Assembly (NCBI RefSeq): GCF_006539885.1
Contig: NZ_BJNW01000022.1
Coordinates: 1 to 50,026 of the forward strand
From: Kocuria varians
GTDB lineage: Bacteria; Actinomycetota; Actinomycetes; Actinomycetales; Micrococcaceae
Length of the DNA stretch: 50,026 nt
Direction of reading: 5' to 3'
The first letter of the stretch is position 1, and each line of letters starts with the position of its first letter. Positions 1 to 8,616 of the stretch are shown here, one piece after another. The translations under genes and the position numbers were made by a program. The notes under the pieces were generated by a model. It saw nothing but the letters and a program-made list of their open reading frames with translations. It was not told the DNA's origin and ran no database searches.

Positions 1-85
1 TCTGAGTCCCTTGCGGGACTTCGGATTGGAAGTTTGCGTTGCCGCGATTCGGAAGCTCTTTCGCTGTCCTGTTGGCAACTCGACT

Positions 86-114
86 AGCTTATCCGTTCCT
101 CGTCCGGTTCGCAA
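86..114 (-). promoter_or_regulatory. Downstream rRNA-type promoter (P2) with GTTGCC start region
   Basis: On the minus strand there is a TTGCGA -35 box (109-114), a 17-bp spacer and a TAAGCT -10 box (86-91). The -10 is followed by TAGTCGAGTTGCC, resembling the TAGACTGGCAGGGTTGCC context of mycobacterial rrn promoters. A hairpin (AGTCCC-GCAA-GGGACT) lies at 5-20 in the presumed leader. From 1 to 258 I see no gene, only these promoters and leader-like sequence. Confidence 0.6.
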
Positions 115-212
115 CCTCGCGTTCACGCGCTGTTGCTCACCTGTTCGGGGAGGGAGGCTTGCCGACCTGCCGGACCAGCTCTTGGCTGCCTGTCCTTGCG
201 GCGACTCGGAAT

Positions 213-241
213 ACATTACACGCGGCCGCGGGAGCGCGCAA
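213..241 (-). promoter_or_regulatory. Upstream rRNA-type promoter (P1)
   Basis: On the minus strand there is a TTGCGC -35 box (236-241), a 17-bp spacer and a TAATGT -10 box (213-218). It points out of the left end of the window and lies about 125 bp behind a second promoter of the same build. Tandem promoters of this type precede actinobacterial 16S rRNA genes. No rRNA is inside the window, so the target gene is inferred. Confidence 0.55.
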
Positions 242-258
242 AACGGCGTCCGGCGAGG

Positions 259-2157
259 TCAGCCGCGCAGCAGGTTCTTGCGCACCTTGCCCGTGGCGGT
301 GCGCGGGAGCTCGTCGCTGAACGTCACGGTGTCCGGCACCTTGAACCCGCTCAGCTGCGAGCGCACGTGTTCTCGGAGGTCCTCCTCGCTCACGCTGGAC
401 CCGCTCGCCCGGACCACGTGCGCGACCGGGCGCTCACCCCACTTCTTGTGGGGAACGCCCACCACCGCGACGTCCAGGACGTCCGGGTGGGAGTAGAGCG
501 CCTGCTCCACCTCGATGGACGAGATGTTCTCCCCGCCCGAGATGATGATGTCCTTCGCCCGGTCCCGTAGCTGGATGTAGTGGTTGGGATGCGTGACCCC
601 GAGGTCCCCGGTGTGGAACCAGCCGCCCTGGAACGCCTTCCGCGTGGCCGGCACGTCCTTGTAGTAGCCGATCATCACGTTGTTCCCGCGCAGCACGACC
701 TCGCCGAGGGTCTCCCCGTCCGCCGGGACGTCCACCATCTCCGGGTCCACCACCCGTGCCGATTCCGCCTGGATCATCGCGACGCCCTGCCGGGACATCT
801 GCTGCGCCCGCTCCGCCGGGGAGAGGTCGGCCCACTCCTCCTGCGGCTCGCAGATGGTGATGGGGCCGAAGACCTCCGTGAGCCCGTACACGTGGACGAT
901 GTCGAAGCCTGCCGTGGAGAGCCGCTCGATGATGCTGGGTGCCGGCGGCGCCCCCGCCGTGGTGATGCGGATGGGCTTCTGGAGCGGGTGGGCCTCCTGC
1001 GCGTCCACGATCACCGAGCACACGGCGGGTGCCCCGCACAGGTGCGTGATGCCCTGCTCGTCGAACGCACGCCAGATGTCGTCCGCACGCACGGCGCGCA
1101 GACACACGTGGGTGCCGCCGGCCGCGGTGACGGCCCACGTGGTGCACCACCCGTTGCAGTGGAACATGGGCAGGGTCCACAGGTAGCGGGTGTCTCCGGT
1201 GAAGCCGTTGTGGAACACCTCGCCCAAGCTGTTGAGGTACGCCCCGCGGTGCGCGTAGAGCACGCCCTTGGGGCGGCCGGTGGTGCCGGAGGTGTAGTTG
1301 AGCGTGATGGGCGCGTTCTCGTCCATGACGCCGTAGCCGACGACGCCGCCCGCCCCGTTTGCCGCCCCGGTCGCCTCGAGCGGTGCGACGTCCAGGAACT
1401 CCTCGAACGTGGGGACGCCCTGCCCCGCCCCGTCGCGCACGGCGGGCAAGCCCGCCTGCTCGTCGGGGATCTGGACCAGAGTGACTCCCGTCCGGTTCCC
1501 GAGCGCCTCGGCCATGGTGTCGAGCACGGAGACGTCCGCGAGGACCACCTTCGCCTCGGAGTGCTCGAGGATGTAGCTCAGCTCCCGCGCTCTCAGACGC
1601 GGATTGAGCGGCACCAGCACCGCCCCGGCGGCGGGCACGGCATAGTGCGCCATGAGGGCGGCCGGCACGTTCGGGGCGACCACCGCCACCGTGGGCCACG
1701 ACCGGTCCAGCAGCTCCGCGCCCAGGAACTCCTCGCCCGCTGCATCCGCGGCGTGACCCCCGCGAGCGTCGGGACCCGAGTCCTCCGCGCCGACGCCGTT
1801 CCGGGGATCCGTCGTCGCGACGCGAGTTGCCGAGTCGTGCGTCTGCGCAGCGTCGGGGGCTGCCACGAGACCAGAAGCACCGGCCCCGAGGTGGGCGTGG
1901 CCCACCTCGGGGTCCGGCGTCGAGGGCGCCGCGGAACCGGTCCGGCCCGGTCCTCCCGGCCCCGCGGCGTCGTCGGCGCGCAGGTCCTCACTGCCCAGAA
2001 TGGGCAGGAGAGCGGTCGCGAAGCGCCGGACGTCCCGCTCGAACTGCTCGTAGGTCCACTCCCGCACGCCGTGCACGACGGCTCGGCGGCGGGGGAAGAC
2101 CTCCGCGCTGCGCTCCAGGAATCGCAGCGGGGTCAGCGGCTCGGTGTTGGCGAACAT
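259..2157 (-). CDS. Acyl-CoA synthetase (AMP-dependent ligase) with a long N-terminal insertion
   Basis: 632 aa, ANL superfamily. It should activate a fatty or aryl acid to its CoA thioester through an acyl-adenylate. The P-loop motif YTSGTTGRPKG begins near residue 288, the hinge YKDVPATRKAFQGGWFHTGD follows, and the C-terminal RTATGK carries the adenylation lysine. The start ATG has AGGAG nine bases upstream. About 90 residues of Ala/Gly/Pro/Asp-rich low-complexity sequence (roughly residues 55-147) interrupt the N-terminal domain just before LLDRSWPTVAVVAPNVP, making the protein longer than the usual 530-550 aa. It is the last gene of a minus-strand unit with acyl-CoA dehydrogenase and FadB-like genes, which supports fatty-acid degradation; the chain length used is unknown. 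Confidence 0.85.
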   Translation of the reverse strand: MFANTEPLTPLRFLERSAEVFPRRRAVVHGVREWTYEQFERDVRRFATALLPILGSEDLRADDAAGPGGPGRTGSAAPSTPDPEVGHAHLGAGASGLVAAPDAAQTHDSATRVATTDPRNGVGAEDSGPDARGGHAADAAGEEFLGAELLDRSWPTVAVVAPNVPAALMAHYAVPAAGAVLVPLNPRLRARELSYILEHSEAKVVLADVSVLDTMAEALGNRTGVTLVQIPDEQAGLPAVRDGAGQGVPTFEEFLDVAPLEATGAANGAGGVVGYGVMDENAPITLNYTSGTTGRPKGVLYAHRGAYLNSLGEVFHNGFTGDTRYLWTLPMFHCNGWCTTWAVTAAGGTHVCLRAVRADDIWRAFDEQGITHLCGAPAVCSVIVDAQEAHPLQKPIRITTAGAPPAPSIIERLSTAGFDIVHVYGLTEVFGPITICEPQEEWADLSPAERAQQMSRQGVAMIQAESARVVDPEMVDVPADGETLGEVVLRGNNVMIGYYKDVPATRKAFQGGWFHTGDLGVTHPNHYIQLRDRAKDIIISGGENISSIEVEQALYSHPDVLDVAVVGVPHKKWGERPVAHVVRASGSSVSEEDLREHVRSQLSGFKVPDTVTFSDELPRTATGKVRKNLLRG

Positions 2158-2232
2158 GGTGCTCCTGGAGGTTCGGGGCCTGGCTGGACGGCCGAGGCGG
2201 CTCAGCGGTGGGCCGCTTCAGTGGTGAACAGC

Positions 2233-3474
2233 TCAGTTGTAGGCGGAGATCCCGGTGATCGACTTGCCGATGATCAGCGCCTGGACGGTCTCGGTCCCCT
2301 CGTAGGTGTGGATGGCCTCCACGTCCGCGAAGTGACGCGCGACACGATTCTCCAGCAGAATGCCGTTTCCGCCCAACAGGTCGCGGGCGTTCGCGGCGAT
2401 CTGCCGGGCCGTGCGCGTGGCGGTGAATTTGGCCAGCGACGCCTGGGGGCCGGTGAGCGTGCCCGCCTCCTCCTTGCGTGCCATGGCCATCACGAGCGTC
2501 TGGATCTGCGTGAGCTCGCTCAGCATCCGGGCCAGGCGCTCCTGGACGATCTGCGACGCCGCCAGCTTCCGGCCGAACTGCTCGCGCTGCGCCGCGTACT
2601 GCACCGCGCTCTCGTAGCAGGCCTGCGCATGGCCCACGGCGGCCCATGCCACTCCGATGCGCGTGGCGAACAGCACTGCCGAGGTGTCCTTGAAGGACTG
2701 CGCCTTCGGAAGCACGTTTTCCTCGGGCACGAAGACGTTCTCCATGCGGATGTGCGCCTGGTGGATCGCCCGCAGGGACAGCTTGCCGGTGATGGTGGTG
2801 GCGGTGTACCCCTCGGAGTCCTGCGGCACCACGAAGCCGCGGACCTTGCCGTCCTCGCTGCTGCGCGCCCACACGACGGTGATCCCGCCCATGGAGCCGT
2901 TGCCGATCCACTTCTTCTCGCCGTTGAGGACGTAGCCGCCCTCGACGGGTACGGCCGAGGTCTCCAGGCCGATGGAGTCGGACCCGTGCGTGGGCTCGGT
3001 CAGCGCGAACGAGCCGAGCAGCTTGCCGGCGGCCATGTCCGGGAGCCAGCGCTTCTTCTGCTCGTCGCTGCCGCACATGGCGATCGAGCGCATGGCGAGC
3101 CCGCCCTGCACACCGGCAACGGTGGAGATGGAGCCGTCACCGCGGGAGAGCTCCATGCTGACCAGTCCGGCCGCCAGCTTGGACATGGGCGGGAGCCCGG
3201 GGACGTCCACGCCGTCGCGCAGCAGGTCCAGCTCACCCATGCGGGCGACGAGGTCCAAGTTGTACTCGCCGCGGTCCCAGTACTCGCCGATCACCGGCAG
3301 AACGTCCTCCTGGACGAACGTCCGGGCGCGCATCCAGTGCTCGCGGTCCTCGTCCGAGATGTCCGCGAACGTGCCGGCCTCGTCCGTGTCGAGAGCCTCC
3401 GTCAGGGTGTACTCCGGCTCCATGGTGCCCACGGGGAACGTCTGGGTGGCGGGGGCCGTGTTCTCGTTGCTCAT
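2233..3474 (-). CDS. Acyl-CoA dehydrogenase family protein
   Basis: 413 aa, the full length for this family. It should oxidise an acyl-CoA to the 2-enoyl-CoA using FAD and pass electrons to ETF. Visible features are the flavin/substrate motif ALTEPTHGSDS, the C-terminal LLGGNGILLENRVARHFAD, and Glu392 in YEGTETVQALIIGKSITG, the position of the catalytic base in glutaryl-CoA and related dehydrogenases. That C-terminal motif makes the glutaryl-CoA dehydrogenase-like branch likely, but the substrate cannot be read from sequence. The ATG has a TGAGGA ribosome site. The gene starts 25 bp after the FadB-like gene and sits 75 bp before the ligase, so the three are probably co-transcribed. Confidence 0.87.
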   Translation of the reverse strand: MSNENTAPATQTFPVGTMEPEYTLTEALDTDEAGTFADISDEDREHWMRARTFVQEDVLPVIGEYWDRGEYNLDLVARMGELDLLRDGVDVPGLPPMSKLAAGLVSMELSRGDGSISTVAGVQGGLAMRSIAMCGSDEQKKRWLPDMAAGKLLGSFALTEPTHGSDSIGLETSAVPVEGGYVLNGEKKWIGNGSMGGITVVWARSSEDGKVRGFVVPQDSEGYTATTITGKLSLRAIHQAHIRMENVFVPEENVLPKAQSFKDTSAVLFATRIGVAWAAVGHAQACYESAVQYAAQREQFGRKLAASQIVQERLARMLSELTQIQTLVMAMARKEEAGTLTGPQASLAKFTATRTARQIAANARDLLGGNGILLENRVARHFADVEAIHTYEGTETVQALIIGKSITGISAYN

Positions 3475-3499
3475 GATCAGTCCTCAGTGGTCGAAGGGG

Positions 3500-5599
3500 T
3501 CACTGCTGGGCGGCGTCGAAGCGCTGCCCGCGGACGCGCTCGGAGGCGCCCGTGTAGTCGAGGTAGGGGGTGATGCCACCCATGTGGAACGGATAGTTGG
3601 CACCCAGGATCATGCAGAGGTCCACGTCCCGTGCGGTGGCGACGACGCCCTCGTCCAGCATGTGGCCGATCTCCTCCGCGAGCGCGTCCTGGACGCGGGC
3701 GAGCAGCTGGCCATCCGCGCCGTCGTCGGTGCGGTCCGCCACGCCCTTCTCGTCGCGGGTGCGGCGCAGGGCTTCCTGTGCCCCCTCGGCGAGGTAGGTC
3801 TCCGAGGTCTCCCCGCGCGGCGGCAGGGTGTTGCGCAGTCCGGCGTCCGCGACGGCGTCGAGCCACGGGGAGAGCGTGAAGCGCTCCGGGTAGGCGGCGT
3901 TCATGGTGTGCGTGATGTGCACCAGGACCGCGGGGCCCACGAAGTCGAGCAGCTGCAGCGGGGTCATGGGCAGGCCCATGGGGTCCAGCGCGTGGTCCAC
4001 GGCCTCCGGGTCTCCCCCGGCGTCCATGGCCCGGCCGATCTCGTCGAACATGCGGGTCAGCACGCGGTTGACCACGAAGCTCGGGGCGTCCTGGACACGC
4101 ACGGCCACGCGGCGCATCTTCGCGGCGAGGTCGAACGCGGTGGCCAGGGTGGAGTCGTCGGTCTTCTCGCCGGCAATGATCTCCAGAAGCGGGGTGACCT
4201 CCACGGGGTTGAACACGTGGAAGCCCACGAGCCGCTCGGGATGCTTGAGGTCCCGGCCCATCTCCGTGATGGACAGCGACGACGTGTTGGTCGCGAGGAT
4301 CGCATCCTCCTTAATGACCGGCTCCCACTGCGCGAAGACCTGGCGCTTGACGTCCATCTCCTCGAACACGGCCTCGATCACGAAGTCCGCGTCCGCGAGG
4401 TCCTGGGGATCCTTGGCGCCGGTGATCAGTGCGCCGAGCTGCTGGGCCTTCTCCTCGCTCATGCGGACCTTCTGGGCCTGGGCCAGGAAGCGCTCCCGGG
4501 TGCGCTGCACACCGGCCTCGAGGCGCTCGTCGTCCAGGTCCGTCATGACCACGGGGATGCCGGCACCCTGCGCGAGCAGGGATGCCAGCTGGCCCGCCAT
4601 GAGACCCGCGCCGATCACGGCGGCCTTCTTGAGGGGGCGAACGGTGGCGTCCGGGACGTTGGCCGCCTGCTTGCTGCGAGCGCTCACGAGCTCGAACGCG
4701 TACAGGGACGCGCGGGCCTGCTCCGACTGCACGATTTTCGTGAAGGCCTCGACGGCTGCGGCACCGTTGGCCTCGCGGGACTCGGTGCGCGCACGGCCCA
4801 CGAGCTCGATGGCCGCGACCGGGCCGGGGGCGGCACCGTGCCACGCCTTCTCCGCCTTGGCGGCGGCCTTCTGCACGGCGGCGTCCCAGGTCTGGGCGTC
4901 GTCCGTGGTGCGGCGGGGCTCGTGCTTGCCCTCGAGGGCCTCGACAACCCAGTTCTGCCATGCGGCGTCCCACTCCGACGCGCCGGGGGCGCCGTCCAGG
5001 ACGGCGTCCACGAGACCCATCTCCGCGGCCTTGGCCGGGTTGAGGTTCTTGCCGCGCATGGAGTCCGTGACGATCACGTTCAGCGCCGCCTCAGCACCGA
5101 CCAGGTGCGGCAGCAGGTAGACGCCGCCCCACCCGGGGAAGAAGCCGAGGTGGCACTCCGGCAGCCCCATGGGCGCCTTGCCGGAGGTGGAGAGGCGGTA
5201 GTCCGTGTGCAGCGCGAGCTCCAGGCCCCCGCCGAGGGTCACGCCGGTGATGAGCGAGAAGGTGGGGACGTCCATCTCCGCGAGGATCCCGAAGGCGTCG
5301 TGGCCCGAGCCCACGTACTCGTCCGACGTGCCGCTGAGCTGCGCGGCGCGGATCTCCTTGAGGTTCGCGCCCGCGCCGAAGGACTTGGTGTTGCCGGTGA
5401 CGACCACGGCCTCCACCTGGGAGGTGTCGATCGCGGCGAGCTCGCGCTGCAGGTCCCGCATGGCGGCGGAGCCCCAGATCACCAGGCCGTTGGGGGCGGT
5501 GGAGTCCAGCGACACCAGCGCGATGGGCTCCTCCCGACCGGGCAGCACCTGCTGGGTCACGGTGATGGTGACGGTGGACGGGAAGGACTGTTCGCTCAC
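3500..5599 (-). CDS. fadB: Multifunctional enoyl-CoA hydratase / 3-hydroxyacyl-CoA dehydrogenase (FadB-like)
   Basis: 699 aa from the GTG at 5599, which has AGGAG six bases upstream; an in-frame ATG 42 bp earlier lacks a good site. The N-terminal crotonase domain (about residues 1-200) carries GGGLELAL and the catalytic-Glu segment PECHLGFFPGWGG. The NAD-binding hydroxyacyl-CoA dehydrogenase domain starts near residue 325 with AAVIGAGLMAG, followed by ATNTSSLSI and HVFNPVEVTPLLEII. It should carry out two successive beta-oxidation steps in the cytoplasm. It is the first gene of the unit, downstream of a promoter with a 15-bp palindrome in its spacer. No thiolase gene is in the window. Confidence 0.9.
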   Translation of the reverse strand: MSEQSFPSTVTITVTQQVLPGREEPIALVSLDSTAPNGLVIWGSAAMRDLQRELAAIDTSQVEAVVVTGNTKSFGAGANLKEIRAAQLSGTSDEYVGSGHDAFGILAEMDVPTFSLITGVTLGGGLELALHTDYRLSTSGKAPMGLPECHLGFFPGWGGVYLLPHLVGAEAALNVIVTDSMRGKNLNPAKAAEMGLVDAVLDGAPGASEWDAAWQNWVVEALEGKHEPRRTTDDAQTWDAAVQKAAAKAEKAWHGAAPGPVAAIELVGRARTESREANGAAAVEAFTKIVQSEQARASLYAFELVSARSKQAANVPDATVRPLKKAAVIGAGLMAGQLASLLAQGAGIPVVMTDLDDERLEAGVQRTRERFLAQAQKVRMSEEKAQQLGALITGAKDPQDLADADFVIEAVFEEMDVKRQVFAQWEPVIKEDAILATNTSSLSITEMGRDLKHPERLVGFHVFNPVEVTPLLEIIAGEKTDDSTLATAFDLAAKMRRVAVRVQDAPSFVVNRVLTRMFDEIGRAMDAGGDPEAVDHALDPMGLPMTPLQLLDFVGPAVLVHITHTMNAAYPERFTLSPWLDAVADAGLRNTLPPRGETSETYLAEGAQEALRRTRDEKGVADRTDDGADGQLLARVQDALAEEIGHMLDEGVVATARDVDLCMILGANYPFHMGGITPYLDYTGASERVRGQRFDAAQQ

Positions 5600-5652
5600 G
5601 CTGCGCTCCTGTGTGTCTGCGAGGGGTGGTGTGGCCCACATTTCTGCGGCTC

Positions 5653-5682
5653 AGTCTGCCCTGAGACGCAGTCTCACGTCAA
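5653..5682 (-). promoter_or_regulatory. Promoter and TetR-type operator of the beta-oxidation unit
   Basis: On the minus strand, TTGACG (5677-5682), an 18-bp spacer and CAGACT (5653-5658). The spacer contains the palindrome TGAGACGCAGTCTCA (5662-5676). The same word, one base changed, lies upstream of the adjacent TetR gene at 6657-6671, so it is the likely repressor site. I see nothing coding in 5600-5832. Confidence 0.65.
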
Positions 5683-5832
5683 GACATGGCGTCCCACCCA
5701 ACGGTCCCCACGACGCACGGCAGGCCCCGGTCACAGCCGAGGATCCCGAGGCAGGCCGGGGCGGCGCAGAGGGGCAGCCAGGGAGACCGCCGGCATGCCG
5801 AACAGCCCCGCACCGCACTCCTCCGCGCCGGG

Positions 5833-6606
5833 CTAGGACTTCAGCGCCTCGTACACGGAACGGGCGGTGCGCTCGGCCACGACGGCGGGGTCCGCGCCCT
5901 GCGGCACGACCACGACGACGGGCGACGGGCCCCCGGAGCGCCGCCGCGCGGCGTCGTCGTCGAACTCCACGGAAATCTCCGGGGGCAGGAACGTGACATC
6001 CGCGGGGAATCCTCGGGCGGTGCTCGAGACCCCCACCCCGAACGCCGAGCACAGCCACGCGACACGCTCGCTCAGCGCTGCCACGAGCTGCTCGCCGGAC
6101 GCGGGACCGGGGTCGCGCAACCACGTGCGCAGGAACGCGTTGTGGACGGCCACGGTCGAGGCGGCGAGCGCCACAGCGGTGACCCGGCGGTCCGCGGAAC
6201 CGGGCAGCGCACGGCGGAGGAACGCCTGGAAGACACGTTCGTAACGGGAGGACATGGCGATCTCGCGGTCCCGCAACGACTCCACGCTCTGCAGCAGGTC
6301 GTGCCGGGCCACGGCCCGCTCCGGGTGGTCCAAGTGGTGGCGGAAGACCAGGCGGGCGCCCTCGACCAGCCCGGCCTGCGGAGTGAGCCCCGGGCGCTGC
6401 AGCAGCAGGTCGAGGCGCTCCAGGGTGGCGGCGTGGTCCGCGAAGACCATGTCCTCCTTGCTGCCGTACTTGCGGAAGAACGTGGCCCGGCTGATCCCCG
6501 CGGCGTGGGCGAGCTGCTCCACCGTGGTCTCCAGGTACCCCTCGTCGGCGAGCACACGGATGGAACGCGTCACCGCGTCCTCCGGGCTCAGCCCTGCCTG
6601 TCCCAT
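5833..6606 (-). CDS. TetR-family regulator, probable repressor of the beta-oxidation unit
   Basis: 257 aa from the ATG at 6606, which has a strong AGGAGGAGG site; the reading frame extends upstream but without a site. The N-terminal TetR helix-turn-helix is TVEQLAHAAGISRATFFRKY, followed by GSKEDMVFADH. The C-terminal half is an all-helical ligand domain of the usual type. The gene lies upstream of, and on the same strand as, the FadB-like unit. Both promoters carry the TGAGACGCAGTCKCA palindrome, which supports control of the unit and of itself, with an acyl-CoA as the likely inducer by analogy with FadR-type TetR proteins (inference). Confidence 0.85.
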   Translation of the reverse strand: MGQAGLSPEDAVTRSIRVLADEGYLETTVEQLAHAAGISRATFFRKYGSKEDMVFADHAATLERLDLLLQRPGLTPQAGLVEGARLVFRHHLDHPERAVARHDLLQSVESLRDREIAMSSRYERVFQAFLRRALPGSADRRVTAVALAASTVAVHNAFLRTWLRDPGPASGEQLVAALSERVAWLCSAFGVGVSSTARGFPADVTFLPPEISVEFDDDAARRRSGGPSPVVVVVPQGADPAVVAERTARSVYEALKS

Positions 6607-6656
6607 GGGACCTCCTCCTGAACGCCACTGGGCTGTCCACACGAGGGTAGCCGCAA

Positions 6657-6671
6657 TGAGACGCAGTCGCA
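6657..6671 (-). promoter_or_regulatory. Second copy of the TetR-type operator (autoregulation)
   Basis: TGAGACGCAGTCGCA, differing by one base from the perfect palindrome at 5662-5676. It lies upstream of the TetR gene and overlaps the -35 region of a plausible promoter whose -10 is TACCCT (minus strand, around 6645-6650). Confidence 0.6.
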
Positions 6672-6891
6672 CGGTCCCCGGTCGCAGAGCCCTCGGACAC
6701 CCGGCGTCACAGTGCCGACCCGACACCGCAGCGGGTCGCAAATGGGCACGAAGGTCAGGATGCTGTGGACTACACTCAGCGGTATCCCAGCTCACACGCC
6801 GGGATATCGACTACCGGACGTCTTCACATCCACTCGAACTCCCGGACGCTGGCATCACAAGCCCCCGTTCCACTCGTTTTCAGGAGGCCAG

Positions 6892-8529
6892 ATGCGTTAC
6901 TCGCGCATTTCCAAGACCCTCGGTGTCGCCGCAGTGGCGACCATCTCCCTGACCGCCTGCGGCGGGGGGGGTGACTCCAACGGCTCCGCCGACGGCAGCG
7001 CCGTCATCACCGCGGACACCGTGGAGCCCCAGAACCCGCTGGTCCCCACCAACACCAACGAGAACGGTGGCGGCGTGGTCGTCGAGCAGCTCTTCAACGG
7101 CCTCGTGAGCTACGCCTCCGACGGCAAGGTCGAGAACGACCTCGCGGACTCCATCGAGTCCAAGGACAACCAGACCTGGACCGTCAAGCTCAAGGCGGAC
7201 AAGAAGTTCACGAACGGTGAGAAGATCACCGCGCAGAGCTTCGTCGACTCCTGGAACTTCGGCGCCGCGGCCAAGAACGCGCAGGCCAACGCCAGCTTCT
7301 TCGAGCCCATCGAGGGCTACGAGGCCGTCTCCGCCGAGGGCAGCAAGGAGGACAAGATGTCCGGCCTGAAGGTCGTGGACGACACCACCTTCACCGTGAA
7401 GCTCACCTCCCCGCAGTCCGACTTCGAGCAGCGCCTGGGCTATACCGCCTACGCGCCCATGCCCTCCACCGCTTTCAAGGACATCAAGGCCTTCGGTGAG
7501 AACCCCGTGGGCTACGGGCCGTACAAGATGGCCAAGGACGGCGCCTGGCAGCACAACACCAGCATCGACCTGGTCAAGAACGACGACTACGACGGCCCGG
7601 AGAAGCCCAAGAACGGCGGCATCACCTTCAAGCTGTACCAGAACCCGGACACCGCCTACCAGGACCTGATCTCCAACAACCTGGACGTCCTGCAGCAGGT
7701 CCCCACCGGTGCCCTGGGCAACTACAAGTCCGACCTCACGGACCGCTTCTCGGACAAGCCCTACGCCGGCATCCAGTCCCTGGCCGTCCCCGAGTACCTG
7801 GACAACTGGAAGGGCGAGGCCGGCAAGCTGCGCCGCCAGGCCCTGTCCCTGGCCATCGACCGCGACGAGGTCACCAAGGTGATCTTCAACGGCACCCGCA
7901 CCCCCGCCACGGACTTCACCGCCCCGACCGTCGAGGGCTACACCGCGGACCTGCCCAACTCCGAGAACACCAAGTTCGACAAGGAGAAGGCCAAGAAGCT
8001 GTGGGCCGAGGCCGAGAAGCTGCAGCCCTACAACAAGTCCGAGAAGCTCACCATCGCGTACAACGCCGACGCCGGCGGACACAAGAAGTGGGTGGACGCG
8101 GTCACCAACCAGATCAAGAACAACCTGGGTGTCGAGGCCGAGGGCAAGTCCTACGCGACCTTCAAGGAACTGCGCACCGAGGCCAAGGCCGGCGAGCTCA
8201 CCGGCGCCACCCGTTCGGGCTGGCAGGCCGACTACCCGTCCATGTACAACTTCATGGCCCCCACCTTCTCGAAGGGTGCGTCCTCCAACGACGCGCGCTA
8301 CGACAACCCCGAGTTCGAGAAGCTCCTCAACGAGGGCCTCGAGGCCAAGACCACCGAGGACGGGGTGAAGAAGTTCAAGGAGGCCGACTCCACGCTGCTG
8401 AAGGACCTCCCCTCGATCCCGCTCTGGTACAGCCAGGCCAACACCGCGTGGTCCGAGAACGTGACCGGCGTGGACACGGGCTGGAACGGTGTGCCCGAGT
8501 ACTACAAGGTCGAGAAGACCGCCAAGTAA
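6892..8529 (+). CDS. Peptide/nickel-type ABC transporter substrate-binding lipoprotein (family 5)
   Basis: 545 aa from the ATG at 6892, preceded by CAGGAGG. A signal peptide ends in the lipobox LTAC (Cys near residue 23) followed by a glycine run, so it is an exported lipoprotein. SBP_bac_5 features are visible: VEQLFNGLVSYASDGKVEND near the N-terminus, SWNFGAAAKNAQANASFFE, NPVGYGPYKM, and RRQALSLAIDRDEVTKVIF. It should capture oligopeptides or similar ligands outside the membrane and deliver them to the two permeases encoded next. It is separated from them by a very stable hairpin, which suggests higher expression of the binding protein. Ligand specificity cannot be assigned. Confidence 0.92.
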   Translation: MRYSRISKTLGVAAVATISLTACGGGGDSNGSADGSAVITADTVEPQNPLVPTNTNENGGGVVVEQLFNGLVSYASDGKVENDLADSIESKDNQTWTVKLKADKKFTNGEKITAQSFVDSWNFGAAAKNAQANASFFEPIEGYEAVSAEGSKEDKMSGLKVVDDTTFTVKLTSPQSDFEQRLGYTAYAPMPSTAFKDIKAFGENPVGYGPYKMAKDGAWQHNTSIDLVKNDDYDGPEKPKNGGITFKLYQNPDTAYQDLISNNLDVLQQVPTGALGNYKSDLTDRFSDKPYAGIQSLAVPEYLDNWKGEAGKLRRQALSLAIDRDEVTKVIFNGTRTPATDFTAPTVEGYTADLPNSENTKFDKEKAKKLWAEAEKLQPYNKSEKLTIAYNADAGGHKKWVDAVTNQIKNNLGVEAEGKSYATFKELRTEAKAGELTGATRSGWQADYPSMYNFMAPTFSKGASSNDARYDNPEFEKLLNEGLEAKTTEDGVKKFKEADSTLLKDLPSIPLWYSQANTAWSENVTGVDTGWNGVPEYYKVEKTAK

Positions 8530-8548
8530 TCTCCTGACCCCATTGCAC

Positions 8549-8597
8549 ACGTGAGGACAGGGAGACGCCGGAGCCCGGTGTCTCCCTGTCCTCACGT
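8549..8597 (+). terminator. 23-bp hairpin between binding protein and first permease
   Basis: Arms 8549-8571 and 8575-8597 pair over 23 bp with only one G-T wobble (8567/8579) and a 3-base loop (AGC). There is no T-run after it, and the permease ribosome site follows within 10 bases. It probably acts as a partial terminator or 3' mRNA protector that raises binding protein over permease levels. Confidence 0.7.
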
Positions 8598-8616
8598 CTC
8601 CTGAGAGGAGAAACTC

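Noticed and set aside
580-3573. 997-codon open frame on the plus strand across the fatty-acid genes
   Set aside because: It is antisense to the ligase and dehydrogenase genes and consists of Arg/His/Gly/Val-rich sequence with no family motif. In GC-rich DNA the frame opposite a real gene stays open by codon bias.
5600-5832. Possible small gene between FadB-like and TetR genes
   Set aside because: No frame with a ribosome site and codon bias is visible; only promoter and operator sequences are supported.
2972-5836. 954-codon plus-strand frame opposite the FadB-like gene
   Set aside because: Same antisense effect; no domain and no ribosome site, while the minus strand has complete enzyme motifs.
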